Source of the DNA: Betaproteobacteria bacterium
GTDB taxonomy: Bacteria; Pseudomonadota; Gammaproteobacteria; Burkholderiales; Thiobacteraceae
DNA: 40,832 nucleotides
Direction: 5' to 3'
Assembly: GCA_025361165.1 (NCBI GenBank)
Contig: JANYAU010000088.1
Coordinates: 1 to 40,832, forward strand
A model generated the notes under the pieces. That model worked only from the letters and a program-made list of their open reading frames with translations. It had not been told where the DNA came from and did no database searches. Made by a program: the position numbers and the translations under genes. This document shows positions 26,235-34,242 of the stretch, piece by piece (positions within the stretch are counted from its first letter, which is position 1; each line of letters starts with the position of its first letter).

Positions 26235-27650
26235 CTAATCGATTTCGTTGGATAACACATGCTGCGTCAGCCGATGGCGCGCGCGCTCATAGCTGATGAG
26301 GCTGAACAGCGCCGGCATCTCCGGGCCGAAGGTCTGGCCGGTGAGCGCGGCGCGCAGCGGCAAAAATAAACCTTTGCCCGCAGCACCGCTGGCTTGCTTC
26401 ACCCGATTGGCGAAGGTCTTGAAATCCATATCCTCGCTTAAGGCATCGACTGCGGCGCGGAACAAGTCACTGGATGTGGATTCCAGCACCAGCCGCGCAT
26501 CGTCCGAGAACGGCAGCGCCTCTGCAAACACCGCTTCCGCCCACAGCCGCGCTTCGTGCGGAAATACGATATTGGCGCGCACCGCACACGCGAAGTCCGC
26601 GAGATTCGTTTCCGGCACCAACCCTTTGAGCGCCGGAGCAAGCCAAGTGATCAACTGCGCCTCGTCGATTTTTTGCACCGCTTGCGCTTGCCAATAATCG
26701 AGTTGGATGCGATCGTAGCGTGCCGGTGCGCGGCCCAGGTGAGATTGATCGAAGGCCGCGGCCAGCGCATCGAGATCCATCAATTCGGTCTCGACGAAAT
26801 GGTGGCCCAGGCGCGCCAAGTAATTGTTGACCGCGATCGGAAAATAACCCATCTCACGCAACTCTTGCACCGAGAGGCTGCCACCGCGCTTGGAGAGCGG
26901 CGCGCCGTGAGCATCGACGATGAGTGAGATATGGCCATAGGTTGGTATCGGTAGTTCCATTGCTTGCAGCAGCGCGATCTGGCGCGGCGTGTTGGTGAGG
27001 TGATCCTCACCGCGCAGCACATGGGTCACGCCCATCAAGGCATCGTCCACCGCATTCACGAAAAAGAAGGCGAAGCTGCCGTCGGAGCGGCGGATAATGA
27101 AATCGCCGATATCCTCCGAGGGAAATTTCTGCGGGCCGCGCACCACGTCGTCGAAGGTTAGCACCGCGCTTTTCGGCATGCGAAAACGCAGCGTGTAGGG
27201 CATGCCGTCGGCTTTTTTCTGGGCGGCTTCGTCCGCTTTCAGATGGGCGCACTTGCCGGAATAGCGCGGCGGTTTGCCGGCGGCGGCTTGCACTTTGCGC
27301 GACACTTCCAATTCGAGCGCGGTGCAAAAACAGGGATACACTTTTCCCTGCGCCTCTAATTGCGTGAGATATTTGTCATATACTTCGCTGCGCTGCGACT
27401 GGCGATAGGGTGCGGCCGCGCCGCCCGCGGCTTCGCCTTCTTGCCAATCCAGCTCCAACCAGTGCAAGTCTTGTTGCAGCGCCTCGATATACGCTTCGCG
27501 GCTGCGCTCGGCGTCGGTGTCTTCGATGCGCAATAAGAATACCCCGCGCTCTTTTTTGGCCAGCAGCACGTTGAATAGCGCAGTGCGCACATTGCCGAAA
27601 TGGATGAGTCCGGTGGGGCTGGGAGCGAAGCGCGTTTTCAGAAGAGGCAT
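26235..27650 (-). CDS. gltX: Glutamyl-tRNA synthetase
   Basis: This 471-residue class I synthetase charges tRNA with glutamate. It has FAPSPTGLIHFGNVRTALFN (HIGH motif as HFGN), the zinc-binding segment CFCTALELE with the later GKCAHL, and the KMSKS-like loop LSKRGGSLSVQEL near residue 240. The length and C-terminal domain are normal. It is divergent from the TPR gene at 27740 and co-directional with cysS. No strong ribosome-binding site precedes the ATG. Confidence 0.97.
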   Translation of the reverse strand: MPLLKTRFAPSPTGLIHFGNVRTALFNVLLAKKERGVFLLRIEDTDAERSREAYIEALQQDLHWLELDWQEGEAAGGAAAPYRQSQRSEVYDKYLTQLEAQGKVYPCFCTALELEVSRKVQAAAGKPPRYSGKCAHLKADEAAQKKADGMPYTLRFRMPKSAVLTFDDVVRGPQKFPSEDIGDFIIRRSDGSFAFFFVNAVDDALMGVTHVLRGEDHLTNTPRQIALLQAMELPIPTYGHISLIVDAHGAPLSKRGGSLSVQELREMGYFPIAVNNYLARLGHHFVETELMDLDALAAAFDQSHLGRAPARYDRIQLDYWQAQAVQKIDEAQLITWLAPALKGLVPETNLADFACAVRANIVFPHEARLWAEAVFAEALPFSDDARLVLESTSSDLFRAAVDALSEDMDFKTFANRVKQASGAAGKGLFLPLRAALTGQTFGPEMPALFSLISYERARHRLTQHVLSNEID

Positions 27651-27739
27651 GAAATAGGAAAAACGATTGTCGCCGAGGCGTGGTTGTTGTTAAAATCGGT
27701 GCTTAGAACAAGGGCTTAACTGGACGAAAGTATAACATA

Positions 27740-28807
27740 ATGACTTCAACACGCATTGTCTCCGCCCTCGCTATCACGGCATTCTGTTTCGCCGCAGCAA
27801 GTATCCCCGTCCATGCCGACGAACTTCAAGATATTCAAACCTTAGTCAAGCAGGGTAACTACCCCCAGGCGTTGGATCGCACCAACACCTATCTCGCGAG
27901 CCGGCCCAAGGATGCGCAAGGCCGCTTCCTGAAAGGCGTGATTCTTACCGAGCAAAATAAAACAGCGGAAGCCATCAAGGTATTCACTGCCTTGACCGAA
28001 GACTACCCGGAACTACCCGAGCCTTATAACAATCTAGCCGTACTGTATGCCTCGCAGCAGCAATATGACAAAGCGCGGCTAGCCTTGGAAACGGCGATTC
28101 AGACCCATCCCTCCTACGCCACGGCGCATGAGAATCTGGGCGATATCTATGCCAAGATGGCGAGCCAAGCCTACGACCGCGCCTTGCAATTGGATAAATC
28201 CAATACCGCGGCGCAAACCAAACTGTCCTTAATCAAAGAAATCTTCCCGGTTAACAACCGTTTTCAGCGGCCCAGCGTCAAGCCCAGCGTCGCCGCCCCG
28301 GTAGCGGCTAAACCCGCAGTGCTTGCCGCGGTAAGCCCGGTGGCGCCTAAGCCCGTTACGCCCCCTCCCGTGCCAGCGGTGCCGGTTGCGGCCAAACCGG
28401 CTGAGAAACCCATAGAAAAAATAACTGAAAAACCCGCAGAAAAAGCCGATATACCCAAACAAGACGCAACCCAAGCGATTGTGGATATGGTCAACAAATG
28501 GGCCCACGCGTGGTCGAGCAAAAATGCGGGGGAATACTTGAGCCACTACGCGCCGGATTTCAAAACGCCCAAGGGTGAGTCGCGCGCGGAATGGGAAAAA
28601 ATGCGCAAGGAGCGCATTAGCGCACCGAAGAAAATTCAAGTGAGCATTTCGGCGGTGAAAGTCACCCTGAAAGATGAACACCACGCCAGCGTCACTTTCC
28701 GCCAGCACTATACGGCGGGCGCACTTAACACCTCGACCACCAAGACTTTGGTGCTCGTCAAATCTGGAGATACATGGCTTATTCAGCAAGAGCGCGTTGG
28801 GTCGTAA
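27740..28807 (+). CDS. Periplasmic TPR protein with C-terminal NTF2-like domain
   Basis: This 355-residue protein has a signal peptide (residues 1-26, ending VHADELQ). TPR-like helices follow at about 30-165 (RFLKGVILTEQNKTAEAIKVF and ASQQQYDKARLALETAIQ). A linker rich in Pro, Ala and Lys spans 175-245. The NTF2/SnoaL-like domain spans about 250-355 (WAHAWSSKNAGEYLSHYAPDF). The same C-terminal domain occurs in the next gene, which it overlaps by 34 bases. This suggests a shared role in the cell envelope with the L,D-transpeptidase, perhaps as a cofactor or a peptidoglycan-binding adaptor. Confidence 0.8.
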   Translation: MTSTRIVSALAITAFCFAAASIPVHADELQDIQTLVKQGNYPQALDRTNTYLASRPKDAQGRFLKGVILTEQNKTAEAIKVFTALTEDYPELPEPYNNLAVLYASQQQYDKARLALETAIQTHPSYATAHENLGDIYAKMASQAYDRALQLDKSNTAAQTKLSLIKEIFPVNNRFQRPSVKPSVAAPVAAKPAVLAAVSPVAPKPVTPPPVPAVPVAAKPAEKPIEKITEKPAEKADIPKQDATQAIVDMVNKWAHAWSSKNAGEYLSHYAPDFKTPKGESRAEWEKMRKERISAPKKIQVSISAVKVTLKDEHHASVTFRQHYTAGALNTSTTKTLVLVKSGDTWLIQQERVGS

Positions 28808-30081
28808 GCACTTTAACTATGCTGGGTAAGCACACCCGCATGGCGCGCACGCTTGCTTTCTGCTCGCAGCATCGCGGCAAATTGCTGGTGCTGTGTACCT
28901 GGCTCATTTTGTTGCCGCTCACTGAGCCGCCCGCCACTGCCATGGGTAGCCGGCCTGGCTCAGCCACTGGTAGCCGGAGCGTGGTAAACACGCCGGAAGC
29001 GCTGCTGGTGCAAAGCCTGATTGATATCCAAAACAATCGTCTTGATGTGGCGTTGAAGCAAATCAATACGCTGCTTTCGATTAGCCCGAACTTTCGTTTA
29101 GCGCATCTCATCCGCGGCGATTTGCTGATGGCGCGTACGCGCGCGATCGCCACGCTCGGCAACGCCCCCGGCCCGGCCAATCAACTATCCGATTTGCGCG
29201 ACGAAGCGCGCGTACGGCTGCAACATTACCTCGACCCCGCGCCGCTCGATCTGGTACCGGAGTATTTACTGCAATTCGACCCGAACCAACGCAATGCCAT
29301 TGTGGTTGATACCAATAAATCGCGACTGTATCTGTATAAGAACGACAACGGCGCACCGCGTTATGTTGCCGACTACTACATCACCAGCGGTAAGAACGGC
29401 GCGGAAAAATTAAAAGAAGGCGACCACCGCACGCCGGTCGGCGTGTATTTTGTGGTCGATAACTTACCCAAGGCCAAACTATCGGACTTCTATGGTGAGG
29501 GCGCTTTTCCCATCAACTATCCTAACGAATGGGATAAGCACCTAGGCAAGAACGGCCACGGCATTTGGCTGCATGGGGTGCCTAGCAATACCTATAGCCG
29601 CCCGCCGCGCGCTAGCAGCGGCTGCGTGGTACTGGCCAACGAAGATTTAAAAAGCGTTGAAAAATTTTTGCAAGTTGGCCATACGCCGGTCATTATTAGC
29701 AACGATATCGCGTGGATTGACCGCAAAGCATGGAAGAATCAACGCGACGCCATCGACCGGGATATAGACGCCTGGCGCCGCGACTGGGAAAGTCGCAACA
29801 CTGAGCGCTATCTGAGCCATTACGCGCCGCAATTTTCCAATGGCGAGCAAAGCCGCGCCGCTTGGGCTGCACAAAAACATGCGGTGAACGCATCCAAGAC
29901 TTTGGTTAAAGTAAAGTTATCCAATATCAGCGTGTTCCGCTATCCGGGCAAAGAAAACATGGCCGTTGTGACCTTCGACCAAGATTACCGCAGCAATAAT
30001 CTAAGCAACCAAATGCGCAAGCGCCAATACTGGATGCAAGATGGCGATACCTGGAAGATCGTTTTCGAGGGTGCGGCTTAA
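28774..30081 (+). CDS. L,D-transpeptidase (YkuD) with C-terminal NTF2-like domain
   Basis: This 435-residue secreted enzyme should cross-link or modify peptidoglycan. A hydrophobic segment at about 36-52 (KLLVLCTWLILLPL) acts as signal or anchor. A helical region with TPR-like character covers 70-140. The YkuD domain spans about 175-310 with the catalytic motif HGVPSNTYS...ASSGCVVL (H and C both present). The last 110 residues are an NTF2-like domain (WESRNTERYLSHYAPQF) homologous to that of the upstream protein. The ATG at 28774 overlaps the upstream gene by 34 bases and has GGAG four bases before it. A second ATG at 28819 lacks such a site. Confidence 0.86.
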   Translation: MAYSARARWVVSTLTMLGKHTRMARTLAFCSQHRGKLLVLCTWLILLPLTEPPATAMGSRPGSATGSRSVVNTPEALLVQSLIDIQNNRLDVALKQINTLLSISPNFRLAHLIRGDLLMARTRAIATLGNAPGPANQLSDLRDEARVRLQHYLDPAPLDLVPEYLLQFDPNQRNAIVVDTNKSRLYLYKNDNGAPRYVADYYITSGKNGAEKLKEGDHRTPVGVYFVVDNLPKAKLSDFYGEGAFPINYPNEWDKHLGKNGHGIWLHGVPSNTYSRPPRASSGCVVLANEDLKSVEKFLQVGHTPVIISNDIAWIDRKAWKNQRDAIDRDIDAWRRDWESRNTERYLSHYAPQFSNGEQSRAAWAAQKHAVNASKTLVKVKLSNISVFRYPGKENMAVVTFDQDYRSNNLSNQMRKRQYWMQDGDTWKIVFEGAA

Positions 30082-30154
30082 ATTAAGCGTAATGCACCCA
30101 TCCCCAAAACCCCTTTAACCTAAGAATTCCACACTGAACACTTAGGAGGTCATG

Positions 30155-30814
30155 ATGAAACTGCTGATTACCACATTCATGTTGGGACTTACCATTGGTG
30201 CCGCACACGCCGCCAACCCGATGGTGGAGATACAAACCAGCCAAGGCAACATCGTGGTTGAGCTATACCCGAAGAAAGCGCCGAAGACCGTGGAGAACTT
30301 CTTGCATTACGTGAATACCGGTTTTTATGAAGGAACAGTATTCCATCGCGTGATAAAGGATTTCGTGGTGCAAGGCGGCGCGTTCGATAAATCACTCGAT
30401 TGGCGTAAGCCGGATGAACCCCCGATTCCGAACGAAGCCAAGAACGGTCTGACCAATGAGCCGGGCACCATTGCCATGGCGCACGATCGCGACCCGAACT
30501 CAGCCACGTCGCAATTCTTTTTCAACTTGGAGAGCAACAAACATCTTAATCACTACCGCGACGATCCAGGTTATTACGGGCAATGCGTTTTCGGCAAAAT
30601 CGTCAAAGGTATGGACGTAGCCAAAAAAATTGCAGACTTTCAGACTGGCGCCGGCGGTCCGTTCAAGGCCGATGTGCCGACAGAAGCGGTGGTGATAGAA
30701 AAAGTTGCACTCCTACCCGCAGCAGCCGAACCGCAACCCAAAAAATCAAAAATGAAAGGAAAATCGAATGGTAAAACTAAAAACGAACCACGGCGAAATC
30801 TCGCTGGAACTTGA
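30155..30814 (+). CDS. ppiA: Peptidyl-prolyl cis-trans isomerase, periplasmic cyclophilin
   Basis: This cyclophilin speeds up proline isomerisation during folding in the periplasm. It has a signal peptide ([19 protein letters not shown]) and the cyclophilin core with [35 protein letters not shown] and CVFGKIVKG. Catalytic Arg (FHR) and Phe/Gln residues are present. The ATG at 30155 fits AGGAGGT (30144-30150) better than the ATG three bases earlier. The C-terminus carries an extra basic tail rich in Lys that runs 47 bases into ppiB, as if an earlier stop codon had been lost. Confidence 0.92.
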   Translation: MKLLITTFMLGLTIGAAHAANPMVEIQTSQGNIVVELYPKKAPKTVENFLHYVNTGFYEGTVFHRVIKDFVVQGGAFDKSLDWRKPDEPPIPNEAKNGLTNEPGTIAMAHDRDPNSATSQFFFNLESNKHLNHYRDDPGYYGQCVFGKIVKGMDVAKKIADFQTGAGGPFKADVPTEAVVIEKVALLPAAAEPQPKKSKMKGKSNGKTKNEPRRNLAGT

Positions 30815-31259
30815 TGCAGAGAAAGCGCCGCTTACAGTCGAGAATTTTCTCCAGTACGTGCGCGATGGTTTCTTCACCAACACCATTTTTCACCGCGTGA
30901 TTGACGGCTTCATGATCCAAGGCGGCGGCTTCGAAGCGGGTATGAACCAAAAACCCACCCGCGCGCAGGTCAAGAACGAAGCCGACAACGGCCTCAAGAA
31001 TGATGCCTACACCGTCGCCATGGCGCGCACGCCGGATCCCCATTCCGCCACCGCACAATTCTTCATTAATTTGTCGAATAACGATTTTCTCAACTACACT
31101 TCAGCCACCCCGCAAGGCTGGGGCTATTGCGTGTTCGGCAAAGTCGTCGCAGGCCAAGACGTCGTGGATAAAATCAGAAAAGTACGCACCGGCAGCCGCG
31201 CCGGCCATCAAGATGTGCCGGCCGACGACGCTGTCATCGAGAGCGCGGAAATCGTTTGA
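30768..31259 (+). CDS. ppiB: Peptidyl-prolyl cis-trans isomerase, cytoplasmic cyclophilin
   Basis: This 163-residue cyclophilin has no signal peptide, so it works in the cytoplasm. It starts [16 protein letters not shown] and shows [34 protein letters not shown] and the C-terminal [16 protein letters not shown]. It overlaps the end of the periplasmic cyclophilin gene by 47 bases in another frame, so translation is probably coupled. AAAGGA is its ribosome-binding site. The adjacency of the two isomerases suggests gene duplication followed by different targeting. Confidence 0.96.
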   Translation: MVKLKTNHGEISLELDAEKAPLTVENFLQYVRDGFFTNTIFHRVIDGFMIQGGGFEAGMNQKPTRAQVKNEADNGLKNDAYTVAMARTPDPHSATAQFFINLSNNDFLNYTSATPQGWGYCVFGKVVAGQDVVDKIRKVRTGSRAGHQDVPADDAVIESAEIV

Positions 31260-31269
31260 ACGTGAGCGG

Positions 31270-31320
31270 TGAGGAGCGAGGCGTAAAAAATTCGCTCCTC
31301 ATCTTACGCTTCTCACCTCA
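31270..31320. repeat. Inverted repeat between ppiB and lpxH
   Basis: GTGAGGAGCGA and TCGCTCCTCA pair in a hairpin, followed by a second related run, CTTCTCACCTCAC. There is no clear T-tract. It may be a REP-like sequence or a partial terminator between the two genes. Confidence 0.5.
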
Positions 31321-31325
31321 CTAAC

Positions 31326-32060
31326 ATGCCGCACTCCCTCTTCATCTCCGACCTGCACCTGTGCCCTACCCGCCCTGCGATCAACGCGCTGTTCGGGCGC
31401 TTCATCCAAGACACCGCACCCCACGCTGAAGCGCTGTACATTCTGGGCGATTTTTTCGAGTATTGGGCCGGCGATGATGATCTCGCTGAACCCTTTCATA
31501 CCGCCATTACGCATCAACTGGATGCGCTGGCAAAAACCGGCACGCGCATTTACCTCATGCACGGCAACCGAGATTTCTTAATCAGCAAAGACTTCCTGCG
31601 CGCTGCATCGGCGACCTTGCTGCCCGACCCGACCTTGATCAACCTCTATGGCCAGCCCACTTTGCTCATGCACGGCGACACCCTGTGCAGCGATGATGTA
31701 GCGTATCAAAATTTTCGCGGCCAGGTGCGCAGCCCGGAATGGCAACACGCTTTTCTCGCCACGCCGCTACCCGCGCGCAAAGCGCAAATCGAGGTCCTGC
31801 GCAAACAAAGCGCGCAAGCCAAATCCACCAAGCCGGCCGAGATCATGGACACCAACGCCGACACCGTCACCGCTGCCCTGCGCGCCCACGGTTACCCGCG
31901 TATCATTCACGGCCACACGCATCGCCCGGCACGGCACGTGCATGAGGTGGATGGCAAAGTATGTGAACGCTGGGTGTTGCCCGATTGGTATGAGACCGGC
32001 GGCTATCTGCGCTGCGATGCCGCGGGATGTGAGACGCATAGTTTGGAAATTTCAGCATAA
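31326..32060 (+). CDS. lpxH: UDP-2,3-diacylglucosamine diphosphatase
   Basis: LpxH cleaves UDP-2,3-diacylglucosamine to lipid X and UMP in lipid A synthesis at the inner membrane. The 244 residues contain all metallophosphoesterase ligands: SDLHL (D9, H11), GDFFEYWAGDD (D42), HGNRDF (N81), HGDTL (H116) and HGHTHRPARH near residue 200. The length is typical. The presence of lpxH confirms a Gram-negative outer membrane. It lies downstream of ppiB after a hairpin, a gene order common in proteobacteria. Confidence 0.97.
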   Translation: MPHSLFISDLHLCPTRPAINALFGRFIQDTAPHAEALYILGDFFEYWAGDDDLAEPFHTAITHQLDALAKTGTRIYLMHGNRDFLISKDFLRAASATLLPDPTLINLYGQPTLLMHGDTLCSDDVAYQNFRGQVRSPEWQHAFLATPLPARKAQIEVLRKQSAQAKSTKPAEIMDTNADTVTAALRAHGYPRIIHGHTHRPARHVHEVDGKVCERWVLPDWYETGGYLRCDAAGCETHSLEISA

Positions 32061-32082
32061 GGAGTGAAAGCATGGTGGATAA

Positions 32083-32442
32083 ACAAATCCCGACTATCAT
32101 TTTGCCGGTACCAGCAAAATGATCGAACTGGGCAAGGGCGGCGTGCGCGAAGTCGAGGCCTATCAACTCTCCCGCTTCGCCTGCTACCTCATCGCACAGA
32201 ACGGCGACCCGCGCAAACCGAAAATTGCCCATGCGCAGAAATACTTCGCTGTCCAGGCACGGCGGCAAGAACTCACCGATCAGCTTGCCGCCGATGTCGA
32301 GCGGTTGGAACTCCGCAAGCAAACCTCGGAGGAATTCAAAGCGCTCTCAGGCGCGGCCCAACAAGCGGATGAAAAAGACGCGGGCGGTTTGCTTGGCGAG
32401 GCCATAGACAAAAGCAAGAAAGATAAGCTAACTCAAGCCTAG
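32083..32442 (+). pseudogene. Remnant of DNA-damage-inducible protein D (DinD)
   Basis: The frame from 32083 encodes YHFAGTSKMIELGKGGVREV, then LSRFACYLIAQNGDPRKP and YFAVQARRQELTD. This is the central part of DinD-like proteins as I remember the family (LSRYACYLVVQNGDPAKP in E. coli). The N-terminal half is missing (a stop codon sits at 32080-32082) and the protein ends soon after the central part, so about 120 codons remain of roughly 270. A short version from the ATG at 32119 (107 residues) could still be translated. A separate start with AAGGAG at 32073 opens another frame that soon stops, which hints at a frameshift or deletion at the junction with lpxH. Confidence 0.75.
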
Positions 32443-32490
32443 TACCCGAATGAACATAACCCATCCCACTTCTACCGGAGTTGCCATACC

Positions 32491-32901
32491 ATGCCATTGA
32501 TGATCCGCCGCTACCTCTATCGCCTCGTCATCTCGTTTCTCATCCAAGCCGTCGTGAGCGGCACCGCCCTTTCGGCGGACACTTCCGCTCAGAAATATCC
32601 TAACGTCGTTTCCGTCAAGGTACACGCCCGCGGCTCCGATAACTTCGACTTCGACGTCACGGTTTCTTCTCCCTATGACACACCCCAACGCTACGCAGAC
32701 GCCTTCCGCGCTATGGACAAGGATGGCACGGTATTCGGTGAGCGCACGCTCGTGCACGACCACGCCACAGAACAGCCCTTTACCAGAGATTTATACGGTG
32801 TAAACATCCCTCGTGGTGTGCGTGTAGTCGTGATCCAGGCAAGAGATCAGCACTATGGCTATGGTGGCAAGACCGTCGAAGTTGTCTTGCCTGGGCGCTG
32901 A
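32491..32901 (+). CDS. Secreted protein of unknown function
   Basis: I do not recognise the family. The 136 residues begin with a signal peptide (hydrophobic part LVISFLIQAVVSGTALSAD). The rest looks like a compact beta-rich domain with the segments VVSVKVHARGSDNFDFDVTV, DTPQRYADAFRAMD and VVVIQARDQHYGYGGKTVEV. There are no cysteines in the mature part and no clear metal motif, although several His residues occur (HDHATEQ, DQHYGYGG). It lies between the dinD remnant and rnfA on the same strand, with 206 non-coding bases before rnfA. Confidence 0.72.
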   Translation: MPLMIRRYLYRLVISFLIQAVVSGTALSADTSAQKYPNVVSVKVHARGSDNFDFDVTVSSPYDTPQRYADAFRAMDKDGTVFGERTLVHDHATEQPFTRDLYGVNIPRGVRVVVIQARDQHYGYGGKTVEVVLPGR

Positions 32902-33107
32902 GAGAATGAAAGAAATACCGTCTGCACTATGCGTTGAATCCCTGCATTCTAGAAACGCGGGTTGCCGTCTCAGCGCTATTTAACTACCCGCTAATAACGT
33001 CTGCATCAATCCCGAAAACCGGCTACCCATTTGGAATAACCATGCGCCGTATAGTTGCGTAGGGTAAGCGCGAGGCCGATAATGCTAAAAAGCCCGATTG
33101 AAAGTCT

Positions 33108-33683
33108 ATGGAAAACTATTTTCTCATTTTGATTAGCACGGTGTTCGTCAACAACATCGTGCTGGTGCGTATTCTCGGCCTGTGCCCCTTCATGGGCGTT
33201 TCGAAAAAACTCGAAGCTTCGATCGGCATGGCGGCCGCGACCGCGTTTGTACTGACGCTTGGTTCCGGTGCGAGTTTTTTGATCGACAAGTATCTGCTCG
33301 GCACCGATCTGATTTACCTGCGCACACTATCATTCATCGTGGTGATTGCGGCTATCGTGCAATTCACCGAAATGTTTTTGCACAAGGTGTTCCCGCTGCT
33401 GTATCAAATGCTGGGCATTTATTTGCCGCTCATCACCACCAACTGCGCGGTGCTGGGCATTCCGCTGCTGATCGTGCAGGAGCGGCATAATCTGGTCGAA
33501 GCTTTGTTGATCGGTTTAGGTGGTGCGCTTGGTTTCTCCATGGTGCTGATTATTTTTGCCGGCATGCGCGAGCGGCTGGAGAGCGCGGATATGCCGCAAG
33601 TCTTCCGTGGCTCGGCCATCGCCATGATCACGGCCGGCTTGATGAGCATCGCCTTCATGGGTTTCTCCGGATTGGCGAAGTAA
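33108..33683 (+). CDS. rnfA: Electron transport complex subunit RnfA/RsxA
   Basis: This 191-residue membrane protein has six hydrophobic helices. The start [20 protein letters not shown] and [20 protein letters not shown] are typical of RnfA/NqrE, with the Cys that binds a membrane [2Fe-2S] cluster together with RnfE; a second Cys is in [10 protein letters not shown]. It belongs to the ion-pumping Rnf complex that couples electron flow between ferredoxin and NAD to proton or sodium transport (in some bacteria it also resets SoxR). It heads the operon rnfABCDGE. Confidence 0.96.
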   Translation: MENYFLILISTVFVNNIVLVRILGLCPFMGVSKKLEASIGMAAATAFVLTLGSGASFLIDKYLLGTDLIYLRTLSFIVVIAAIVQFTEMFLHKVFPLLYQMLGIYLPLITTNCAVLGIPLLIVQERHNLVEALLIGLGGALGFSMVLIIFAGMRERLESADMPQVFRGSAIAMITAGLMSIAFMGFSGLAK

Positions 33684-33693
33684 TTCGATCCCT

Positions 33694-34242
33694 ATGCTGA
33701 CTGCTTTGCTTGTCATGATCGGCCTCGCCCTATTTTTAGGGCTGGTGCTCGGCTTTTCCGCGATTAAGTTCAAAGTCGAAGACAATCCGCTGGTGCAAAA
33801 GATCGACGCGATCCTACCCCAAACCCAGTGCGGCCAATGCGGCTTCCCCGGCTGCAAACCCTACGCCACGGCGATAGCGAAGGGCGAAGCGGACATCAAT
33901 CAATGCCCGCCGGGCGGCGAGGAAGGCATTCGCAAGCTGGCCGAGTTGTTGGGCGTGGAAGCCAAGCCCCTGAACGCCGAACATGGTGTACCCAAGCCGA
34001 AATCGGTAGCGGTGATCGATGAGAACTTGTGCATTGGTTGCACCCTGTGCATTCAGGCCTGCCCGGTGGATGCGATTTTAGGCGCGGCAAAACACATGCA
34101 TACCATCATTGCGCAAGAATGCACCGGCTGTGAGTTATGCCTTCCCCCTTGTCCGGTGGATTGCATCCGCATGGAACCGATTCAAGAAGACATCGCAAAC
34201 TGGAAATGGAAATCCCCTGTGTATTCCATGAAGCGCACCTGA
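33694..34242 (+). CDS. rnfB: Electron transport complex subunit RnfB/RsxB
   Basis: This 182-residue iron-sulfur subunit has one N-terminal membrane helix (about 1-24). It carries a [4Fe-4S] motif CGQCGFPGC (C46, C49, C54) with C71, and two ferredoxin clusters (C113, C116, C119, C123 and C143, C146, C149, C153). It accepts electrons from ferredoxin. Its stop codon TGA overlaps the rnfC ATG by one base, so translation is coupled. The C-terminal tail ends with [12 protein letters not shown]. Confidence 0.95.
   Translation: MLTALLVMIGLALFLGLVLGFSAIKFKVEDNPLVQKIDAILPQTQCGQCGFPGCKPYATAIAKGEADINQCPPGGEEGIRKLAELLGVEAKPLNAEHGVPKPKSVAVIDENLCIGCTLCIQACPVDAILGAAKHMHTIIAQECTGCELCLPPCPVDCIRMEPIQEDIANWKWKSPVYSMKRT

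Noticed and set aside
34137-34241. Extended N-terminus of rnfC inside rnfB
   Set aside because: The one-base overlap of TGA and ATG at 34240-34244 gives the normal RnfC start; the extra 35 residues match nothing in the family.
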